In this document: positions 16,401-22,077 of the stretch, piece after piece
How the letters are laid out: every line of letters begins with the position of its first letter
How positions within the stretch are numbered: the stretch's first letter is position 1
DNA from: an uncultured Saprospiraceae bacterium
GTDB taxonomy: Bacteria > Bacteroidota > Bacteroidia > Chitinophagales > Saprospiraceae
DNA length: 23,533 bases
Reading direction: 5' to 3'
Assembly: GCA_937894165.1 (NCBI GenBank)
Contig: CALCSX010000222.1
Location: 1-23,533 of the forward strand
Program-made: the position numbers and the translations under genes
The notes under the pieces: model-generated
The model's database searches: none
What the model saw: the letters and a program-made list of their open reading frames with translations, nothing else
What the model was told of the DNA's origin: nothing

Positions 16401-18443
16401 TCAAGTTTGGATGTATATTATCCTTACATCCGACAAGATACTGATGGTGATGGAGTACCTGATTGTTTAGATAAATGTTTTGAAGGAGATGATAATTTCG
16501 ATTCTAATGGAAACGGTATTCCCGATGATTGCGAATTCGAAATTATTGCTAATGATGATGATTTAGGAGCCATTTTTGGGAGTGTAGCCGGAGAGATTGG
16601 AAATGTATTAGAAAATGACCTTTTATCCGGAGAGACAGTATCTCCTAATGATGTAAACATTACGATTATCGATTTTGGTGGCATACCGAATGCGTCTATT
16701 TCTTCGGATGGAGATTTTATACTTCCCGTTAACACTCCTCCTGCAGTGTATACATTAAGCTATAGAATCTGTGAAACAATAGTTCCGGACAATTGTGATG
16801 AAGCTGAGATTACGATAAACGTGGCGGCTACTCTCCCTGATTTCAATGTTACCAGTGTTAATATCGAAATTGAGGGTAATGTTAATACCAATGATGTTGT
16901 AGAAGATGGAACTAATTATGATATGCCAATTGCTAATCCATCAAACCCGGATGATGGCGTATTAGAATTATTTTCTGATGGCAGTTATACATTTGTAAGT
17001 CCTAATGCGGGCGTGTATGAATATAGTATTAATGTATGTTTACCGGGATCAACTCCCGATGCATGTGTATCGGAGACTTTAGTAATTACTGTAACCAATC
17101 AATATGATGATCAAAATCCTCCGATTGCCAATCCGGATCTGGGTTATCTATTGAAAAATAGTCAAGTAACTTTGCTTACACTTTTAAATGACAAACCGGG
17201 TCAAACGGAGACCAATTTGGTTCCGGGAAGTGTAATTATACTTGAAAATCCTTCATTTGGGATTGCAAGTGTGAATTCAGGTACAGGAGATATAACTTAT
17301 GTTCCTAATATTGATTTTGTGGGGTCGGATACATTAAGATATCAAGTATGTGATGATTCATCTACACCTCTTTGTGCAGAGGCTATACAAGTTTTTGTAG
17401 TTTACGATATCAATTCTCCAAATTCTACTGTTGCCTGGGATGATTTTGCGATAACTTTTGCTAACGAAAGTGTTGCGGGCAATGTCTTGGACAATGATTT
17501 TGATCCACAAGGGGATACTCAAACAGCTACTCCTCAAGATCTAAACATCGGAGGAGTTGGTAATCTAACAATAAGTGCGGATGGATCATTTAATTTTGTA
17601 CCTACTTCAGGTAACTCAGGATCTTATTCATTTCCTTATGAGGTTTGCGATGATGGTAATCCGCAAGCATGTGCCCGTGCTACCTTGTATATCTTGGTTA
17701 TAAGTACAATAGAGGCAAATGATGATATTGAAGGGCCTGTGAATGGAAACTTAGGAATAGAGGCTGTCGTGAATGTCCTTGATAATGACTTATTCAATGA
17801 TGAAAATGCTATTGGAACAGATATAACAATTGAAGAAGTAATTGCCGACCCAAGTATGGCACTAACTTTAAATCCAGATGGGACTGTGGATCTGGCGCCT
17901 TTGACTCCGGGGGGGATATATACACTTACCTATAGAATTTGTGAAGTGGCAAATCCTGCAAATTGTGACACTGCCATAGTTTCCGTAGAGGTGCTTGAAA
18001 CACCTGATTATACGCCCACAACAGATATTGACAATCTTGAATTTATGGAGAGTGGCACTTCAAGAGATTTTGTGATAAATGTTTTTGAAATTGAGAGTGG
18101 CGATCAAATTGACGGGAATGATATAACTGTACGAATAAGTAAAATGTCTGCTTATACAATCACTTATTCAGAGGATGATGGAATTTCTGATGTAATTGGA
18201 GGTATTCCTAACAACAATGGTGATTGGGATTTTGAAGAAAATTCAAACTTCATCACTATTACTTTAAAATCAGGTGTAAATATCAATTCCATGGAGAGCA
18301 GTATTATCGGATTTAATATTACTCGAAATGGAGGCGTCCCCTCTAATACAGAGCAGAATCTAACAGCAACTATATTATTTAATTCAGGAGGTGAAATAAA
18401 TAATTCCAACAATATTGTACAGACGACATTAACAGCAAACTAG
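10422..18443 (+). CDS. Giant surface protein with DUF4347 domain, duplicated 815-aa region and Ig-like repeats
   Basis: A 2673-residue, probably surface-exposed or adhesin-like protein. Residues 28-46 are hydrophobic and follow an unusually long N-terminal stretch, so this is an atypical signal peptide or anchor. Residues 51-190 match DUF4347 (HIISHAKPG at 104-112, YGCN at 144-147), a domain often found at the N-terminus of giant bacterial adhesins. Residues 211-1025 hold four beta-rich lobes starting near Cys211, Cys380, Cys651 and Cys835, plus Asp-rich calcium loops (from 535 and 993; DSDGDGVPDC). The whole set recurs at 1224-2038 in exact register. Ig/cadherin-like repeats start at 1030, 1127, 2043 and 2432, with more diverged ones between. 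Residues 2529-2673 are a module shared with the next protein. No typical type IX secretion C-terminal domain is seen. It is first gene of the operon; the next starts 13 bp later. Confidence 0.9.
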   Translation: MWTNFTFNKSEVFKDFNVESIPKLPSGIIRFFIIILMNFGLIAIGLSTEKTDLIIIDSGLDKEEFSYLPHNNCAYDIIWVNDETNLDDLFFDIFTSGDKYQSAHIISHAKPGTLIFGQKNISLFDIEKILHTDKFDSPENIFFYGCNLIADEGMYAIKQLEAAAKQVDFYGSIDNTGLPANSGDLVLEYGTNGRSSTATYLEGYKGINLQCEIDYFAGCDYTVNKISPPDIIGALLEGTDFSNLVDTDLNNFVTVNTTASVAGATIASGRKISGSFPGGKRAGFVIEPQGAGLLSLDVLEGLEIRTFLEGQLQETALLESGGLLGLSLLGGGTEGKRRVDFVTSQEFDEIELVMTTTLSALNSIRIYYGFAEDEECDGDCKTAITTVNFPGASAFTCSTFLCPNFSNVGNVVSSDTMAFASRTSLLAESPYVQVNSNTTIPAGTEFGFVVSRAGLLGLLSLDVLNNITITTRNGNDVVETFNAGANLAGVGLLDGDLSVITFKANSDFENVRITYNIPLSLLGTNRVHYAFIRADDDLDGFPNCIDRCASGDDAILNSFGGVLACEPDCNVFAGYDLNVSSFMPGTVQLPAAQPGQGWQPLPSNPSPASVGIDGTVTGLDIEGSYMFELTDGFCSDTVTINFVPGFGEPGCDRPMVGPNMIIGSSTFSGACVNCNSSDAENVINGNLTDYSSYNSLLSLLSFTTLISVADTVDVYDGGTRVGFVLEFDDALLNLDLISSFRLTTYLEGVQQESVISSSGLVGTNAVGLGGGKFRISFETSADFDEVSLEFENTLGLSLGNEIRIYNAFTEPSSCQNGVDPLNNLSEACIEPLTACATYKPTIQYERTGFEGVACSACELNDLANILDADVNTFATLSLGVGLLVSGSVSVQVQEPYSAGFEVGYAVNATPELLSLDVLGDITINTYLNGSLQETQNGGSGLLNVSLVSGSSAISFIGFTSTQAFNEVQLVISSPVSANLLSELQIYFAYVRVDSDGDGVPDCQDKCLAGDDNIDMNGSGIPDACELTIIATDDTAGPINGNQGSSGVVNVLDNDTIEDEAVDLGIVTLTELEKDDELVLNSDGTVDVLPNTPSGTYTLTYRICEIASPTNCDNATVTITVASAEIIAQDDFAGPIDGELGGTGVLNVLENDLFDGMEATIDEVTITELYSDTPLTLQSNGNIDVAANTESGLYIVEYQICDNLNPDNCADAIARVNVQGNEEPCEITYMAGCEYLVNRINPNNFISLLLDGTNYNNLIDADLNNFVEVNTTLAVGGTSLGSVKRINGSFPGGQRVGFVIEAIGGGLLDLDALEGITLRTYLDGDIQEEEELGSGGLLNLNLLGGTELSKRRVDFVTSTDFDEVEIILGNTLVGFSSIRLYYAYVETESCDADCKTAINIVNFPGATAETCSTFLCPEFINVDNVVSPDTVAFAFRTSLLAETSYMQVNSNTTLPAGTEFGFVVSRDGLLGLLSLDVLNNITVTTRNGNTVVETFNAGANLAGISLLDGDLTLISFKATSDFENVRISYSVLLSLLGTNRVHYAFVRSDADGDGIPDCIDMCPGGDDTVLNKSGAPLECNPDCTVFAGFDQVLSSSLPGDANLNPAEPGQTWTALLSNPSSASVNQLGEVTGMDLVGIYGFVLSDGICSDTVFINYNRGALPVECNNAMVGNNVEIGSSTFSGICVLCGSDDIENVISGDLNSYMEYSSLLSLITSSTLVSVVDTSQVYPEDTRVGYVVEIMDAALNADLISGFGLSTFLEGVQQENITISNGLLVTSAADLGGGKFRVSFDAAQEFDEVALNFENVLSLSLGNEIRIYYAFTEPLSCPSDIDPSINPGDICIEYFTSCDGLNPDINYERTGIDGVACVTCEITDLTNLIDGDPSTFANINLGAGVIVQGSISTIVDQQFEAGFEAGYVIGSAPELLGLDVLDGLIIETYLNGSLQETGTNASGLLNVAAIVGSTNLGLVSINTTLPFNEIRLIVVAPVSVNLLSSLDVYYPYIRQDTDGDGVPDCLDKCFEGDDNFDSNGNGIPDDCEFEIIANDDDLGAIFGSVAGEIGNVLENDLLSGETVSPNDVNITIIDFGGIPNASISSDGDFILPVNTPPAVYTLSYRICETIVPDNCDEAEITINVAATLPDFNVTSVNIEIEGNVNTNDVVEDGTNYDMPIANPSNPDDGVLELFSDGSYTFVSPNAGVYEYSINVCLPGSTPDACVSETLVITVTNQYDDQNPPIANPDLGYLLKNSQVTLLTLLNDKPGQTETNLVPGSVIILENPSFGIASVNSGTGDITYVPNIDFVGSDTLRYQVCDDSSTPLCAEAIQVFVVYDINSPNSTVAWDDFAITFANESVAGNVLDNDFDPQGDTQTATPQDLNIGGVGNLTISADGSFNFVPTSGNSGSYSFPYEVCDDGNPQACARATLYILVISTIEANDDIEGPVNGNLGIEAVVNVLDNDLFNDENAIGTDITIEEVIADPSMALTLNPDGTVDLAPLTPGGIYTLTYRICEVANPANCDTAIVSVEVLETPDYTPTTDIDNLEFMESGTSRDFVINVFEIESGDQIDGNDITVRISKMSAYTITYSEDDGISDVIGGIPNNNGDWDFEENSNFITITLKSGVNINSMESSIIGFNITRNGGVPSNTEQNLTATILFNSGGEINNSNNIVQTTLTAN
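11052..13496 (+). repeat. Intragenic duplication, copy 1 (residues 211-1025)
   Basis: Encodes four homologous lobes of roughly 160 residues with motifs such as GFVIE, LDVLEGL, T(Y/F)LEG, SGGLL, DFVTS and IRIYYAF, a short Cys-framed Ig-like insert and two Asp-rich loops. The five Cys/Asp landmarks checked (211, 380, 651, 835, 993) each have a partner exactly 1013 residues later. Third-codon positions have diverged widely, so the duplication is old. Confidence 0.85.
14091..16535 (+). repeat. Intragenic duplication, copy 2 (residues 1224-2038)
   Basis: Second copy of the 815-residue block, with landmarks at 1224, 1393, 1664, 1848 and 2006. The register continues into the following Ig-like repeat (1030 and 2043). 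Conservation is strongest around the second lobe, for example VQVNSNTT/MQVNSNTT and LLGLLSLDVLNNIT, present in both copies. Confidence 0.85.
18006..18440 (+). other. C-terminal module, copy in the giant protein
   Basis: Residues 2529-2673 (145 aa) run from TPTTDIDNLEF to TTLTAN at the stop. The same 145-residue unit ends the next protein. Conserved stretches include ISKMSAYTITY, GISDVIGG and PSNTEQN. It may be a sorting, anchoring or terminal capping domain; its function is unknown to me. Confidence 0.7.
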
Positions 18444-18456
18444 AAAATCAACTCTT

Positions 18457-21400
18457 ATGAAAAAACATATTATTATACTTATTTCTTTAATAGCTTGTGC
18501 AGTTTATTCTTCTGCCCAAGATGTAAGTATCACATTGAATAATCCTACTCCTACGATTTTTCAAGGCACTGAAGCTATAATGGAGGTAGTGATTTGTAAC
18601 GAAGACCCGGATATTACTTTAATTGCAGACAGAATAAGGCCATTGGTGAGTTTTCCAAATGCTTTAATTCAAAATACAGCAGAAGTGGTGGAGCCTCTTG
18701 AGGATTTTATAATCTTAGTGGAGGATGGACAATCAATTAGATTTCAAAATTCAACACCTATTCCACCTGCTACCTGTAGAACTATTGAAATATCTTATAC
18801 CGGAGTAAACATCGGAGGTCCTTCTACTGCTACAGGAACAATGGGTTTCAATGGCCCTCAGACCCCCGGAAATGATATTAGCAATGATAACAGCACGACA
18901 ACTATTACAGTTGAATTCGCTGAACTAATAGCTAATGATGATATGGGAGGCCCTATCAATGGATATACTGGACAAACAGGAATTTTAAATGTAAAAGATA
19001 ATGATACTGTCAATGGAGATATTGTAGATCCATCATTATTCTTGACTTCTCTAGTGACAGCAGATCCAACAGGTATGCTTACATTGAATGCAGATGGCTC
19101 AGTTGATTTAGCTGCACAAACACCTGAAGGTTCCAATACTTTAACGTATCAGATTTGTGAAATTGCAGAACCTACTAATTGTGATACTGCAATAGTTACA
19201 ATTCTGGTTGAAGCCGCTTTAATTGATGCTGTAAATGATTCTTTATTTGCTGTTAATGGAACCAATGGAGGTAATAATTTAATCAATGTTTTTGACAATG
19301 ATTTACTTAATAATGCTTTAGTTATTCCTAGCCAAGTCAACTTAACAGAAATAGAGAATAATACGATGGGCGTACTAACGCTCACAGCGGAAGGCAATAT
19401 TGATGTGGCAGCTAATACCCCAGCCGGAATTTATGAGTTGACCTATAGAATATGTGAAATTCTTAATCCTGATAATTGTGATGATGCTGTGGTTGTAGTT
19501 GAAATAGAAGCGGCTGAAATTATTGCAAATGATGATAATGGAGGTCCAATCAATGGCTACACCGGACAAACAGATATTTTAAATGTCTTGACAAATGATC
19601 TTCTCAATGGATCGCCGGCGCTTATAAGTTTAGTTACTATTACAGAATTAGATAATGACGACGAAGATATTTTATTATTTGATACCGATACGGGTGAAAT
19701 TTCTATTGCACCGCAGTCTCCAGCTGGCGTTTATACGTTGCAGTACAGAATATGTGAAGATTTAAATCCTACTAATTGTGATGAAGCTATTGTTACAATT
19801 GAAGTAGAGGCAGCTGATATTGTTGCTAATGATGACACAGAAGATGGAGTAAATGGCTACGATGGTCAAATGAATGTCTTGAATGTTTTTGATAATGATT
19901 TATTGAATGGGCTTTCTGTAGATCCTCTTGAAATAACTTTATCCGAGAGTGAAAATTTGACGATGGGAGTCCTGACTTTGAATTCTGATGGCTCAGTAGA
20001 TGTAGCTTCTCAAAGTGAAGCCGGAGTTTATACCCTGACCTATGAGATATGTGAAATATTAAACCCTACGAATTGTGACGAAGCAATTGTAACGATTACA
20101 ATTGATGCCGCTGACATTACGGCTGTGGACGACATGGGTGGTCCGGTAAATGGACTTACAGGCGAGATGAATGTTTTAAATGTTCTCAACAATGACCTTT
20201 TAAATGGTGACCCGGTAAATTTTGCAGAGGTGACATTAGAAGAGACTGAAAACCTCACTATGGGTGTTTTGACCTTAAACTTAGATGGATCTGTTGATGT
20301 AGCTCCAAACACCCCAATTGGTATATATTACTTGGAGTATAGGATATGTGAGGTCTTAAATCCAACTAATTGTGATACGGCACTGGTTACTATAAATGTG
20401 GGATCAGCAAGTATTATGGCAATAAATGATAATGACGGTCCCATAATTGGTTTTACCGGAGAAAATGATATTTTAAATGTTCTAACTAATGACCTTCTTA
20501 ATGGTGATCCTGTAGATGGAGCGGATGTAACTATTACGGAGTTGACTAATTTAAATCCAAGTCATTTAGTATTAAATGAAAGTACAGGATTTGTAAGTAT
20601 AACTGCACAAACACCGGCAGGAACTTATCAACTTACCTATAGGATTTGCGAAAATTTAAATATGACAAATTGTAGTGACGCTACTGTAACAATAGAAGTC
20701 GAGGAGGCAAATATTATTGCAAATGATGATACTGCGGGTCCAATTAATGGCTATTCTGGTGAGGATAATGTAGTAAATGTATTAACAAACGATTTGCTTA
20801 ATGGAGTGGCTGTTAATCCTGCCCAATTAACATTGACAGAAGAGGAAAATAATACCATGGGTGTATTAACGCTAAATTCTGATGGCAGTGTGGATGTAGC
20901 AGCTCAAACCCCCGTCGGTCAATACCAGTTGACTTACCAGATTTGTGAAACTTTAAATCCATTAAATTGTGATCAAGCGATAGTAACTGTGAATGTTGAA
21001 GCTGCTGATATTATTGCAAATGATGACGAAGAATCCGGAATTAATGGCTTCACAGGTCAGGAAAATGTTCTGAATGTCTTAGATAATGATTTATTAAATG
21101 GTGCAAGTATTATAGCTGCTCAGGTTTCTGTAACTACTGCAACAGTTGATCCGGAAGGTCAAATAGTTTTATTATCCAATGGTATTGTGAATGTATTGCC
21201 TCAAACGCAAGAAGGTACTTATACTTTGACATATAGTTTATGTGAGGTGCTAAATCCTTCCAATTGCGATACTGCAATAGTAACGATTGATGTCATTATG
21301 GCAGAAATTGTAGCAGTCGACGACGAAGAAACTGCAAATGGTACTGACGGAGGAACAGATATAATCAATGTATTAGATAATGATTTGTTAAATGGACTTG

Positions 21401-22056
21401 CTGTAAATCCTGTTCATGTGAATGTGACTACAATAACGCCGGATCCAAATGATTACATATCATTAAATGCTGATGGCTCTGTAGATTTGGAAGCAGGGAC
21501 ACCCGAAGGTATTTATTCAATAACCTATGAAATTTGTGAAATATTAAATACAGATCCAATGGCTGGTCTTTCCAATTGTGATACGGCAATTGTTACCATT
21601 GATGTGTTTATCAGACCTGACTTAACACCTACCATAGACATTGATAATTTGGAATTTCAAATGTCTGAAGAAGAACGAGATTTTGTAGTTAATATCTTTG
21701 AAATAGAAGATGCTGATCAAATAGAAGGCACTACGATGGTTCTTAGAATTAGCAAATTATCTGCTTATACTATAACGTATGAAGAGGAATCAGGAATTTC
21801 AGATGTAATAGGGGGCATCATGAATAGTAACTCTGACTGGACTTTTACTGAAAATTCTAATTTCATTACTGCTACTGCAAAAGAAGGGGTAGAAATGGAA
21901 AGAAGTGGTTCCAAAATTATAGGATTTACCATAATGAGGAACGAGGATGTACCTTCAAATACAGAGCAGAATGTAACCGCGACTGTAATATTTGGATCTG
22001 CAGGAGAAGTCATTACTGACAATAATACTGTCGAAACTACAATTACAGCTAATTAA
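18457..22056 (+). CDS. Secreted protein with nine Ig-like tandem repeats
   Basis: A 1199-residue exported protein. Residues 1-20 are a classical signal peptide (MKKHIIILISLIACAVYSSA), leaving Gln21 as the predicted mature N-terminus (QDVSI). Residues about 22-150 are a beta-rich domain homologous to the N-terminus of the next protein (VVICNED, RIRPLVSFP, GPSTATGT). Residues 159-1052 are nine tandem repeats, and 1055-1199 are the 145-residue module shared with the giant protein. Each repeat has a conserved Cys pair (RICEILNPTNCDTAIV type), probably an intradomain disulfide. No enzymatic motif is seen, so a structural, adhesive or surface-layer role is inferred. It starts 13 bp after the giant gene and ends 21 bp before the next, so it is the middle gene of one operon. 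No type IX C-terminal domain is recognised. Confidence 0.9.
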   Translation: MKKHIIILISLIACAVYSSAQDVSITLNNPTPTIFQGTEAIMEVVICNEDPDITLIADRIRPLVSFPNALIQNTAEVVEPLEDFIILVEDGQSIRFQNSTPIPPATCRTIEISYTGVNIGGPSTATGTMGFNGPQTPGNDISNDNSTTTITVEFAELIANDDMGGPINGYTGQTGILNVKDNDTVNGDIVDPSLFLTSLVTADPTGMLTLNADGSVDLAAQTPEGSNTLTYQICEIAEPTNCDTAIVTILVEAALIDAVNDSLFAVNGTNGGNNLINVFDNDLLNNALVIPSQVNLTEIENNTMGVLTLTAEGNIDVAANTPAGIYELTYRICEILNPDNCDDAVVVVEIEAAEIIANDDNGGPINGYTGQTDILNVLTNDLLNGSPALISLVTITELDNDDEDILLFDTDTGEISIAPQSPAGVYTLQYRICEDLNPTNCDEAIVTIEVEAADIVANDDTEDGVNGYDGQMNVLNVFDNDLLNGLSVDPLEITLSESENLTMGVLTLNSDGSVDVASQSEAGVYTLTYEICEILNPTNCDEAIVTITIDAADITAVDDMGGPVNGLTGEMNVLNVLNNDLLNGDPVNFAEVTLEETENLTMGVLTLNLDGSVDVAPNTPIGIYYLEYRICEVLNPTNCDTALVTINVGSASIMAINDNDGPIIGFTGENDILNVLTNDLLNGDPVDGADVTITELTNLNPSHLVLNESTGFVSITAQTPAGTYQLTYRICENLNMTNCSDATVTIEVEEANIIANDDTAGPINGYSGEDNVVNVLTNDLLNGVAVNPAQLTLTEEENNTMGVLTLNSDGSVDVAAQTPVGQYQLTYQICETLNPLNCDQAIVTVNVEAADIIANDDEESGINGFTGQENVLNVLDNDLLNGASIIAAQVSVTTATVDPEGQIVLLSNGIVNVLPQTQEGTYTLTYSLCEVLNPSNCDTAIVTIDVIMAEIVAVDDEETANGTDGGTDIINVLDNDLLNGLAVNPVHVNVTTITPDPNDYISLNADGSVDLEAGTPEGIYSITYEICEILNTDPMAGLSNCDTAIVTIDVFIRPDLTPTIDIDNLEFQMSEEERDFVVNIFEIEDADQIEGTTMVLRISKLSAYTITYEEESGISDVIGGIMNSNSDWTFTENSNFITATAKEGVEMERSGSKIIGFTIMRNEDVPSNTEQNVTATVIFGSAGEVITDNNTVETTITAN
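18931..21612 (+). repeat. Nine tandem Ig/cadherin-like repeats of 99-100 aa
   Basis: Repeat starts fall at residues 159, 258, 357, 457, 556, 655, 755, 854 and 953, giving spacings of 99 or 100 residues (297-300 bp). The consensus begins ANDDxxGPINGYTGQ, continues NVLxNDLLNG, LTLNxDGSVDVA, PAGxYxLTYxICE and ends NPTNCDxAIVTI. The last copy carries an insertion between its two cysteines (13 instead of 8 residues). Confidence 0.9.
21619..22053 (+). other. C-terminal module, copy in the second protein
   Basis: Residues 1055-1199, also 145 aa, run from LTPTIDIDNLEF to TTITAN at the stop. It aligns end to end with residues 2529-2673 of the preceding protein without a net length change. Confidence 0.7.
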
Positions 22057-22077
22057 AAAAAATTAAAACATTGCCAT

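Noticed and set aside
18931..21612. Regular about 300-bp periodicity that might suggest a CRISPR or satellite array
   Set aside because: The period is a multiple of three, the repeats diverge in DNA while keeping protein motifs, and they are inside one open frame.
10422..22056. Type IX secretion C-terminal sorting domain on the two complete repeat proteins
   Set aside because: The last residues of both belong to the shared 145-aa module and do not show the short beta-rich sorting-domain pattern I know. A signal could still exist on the truncated third protein.
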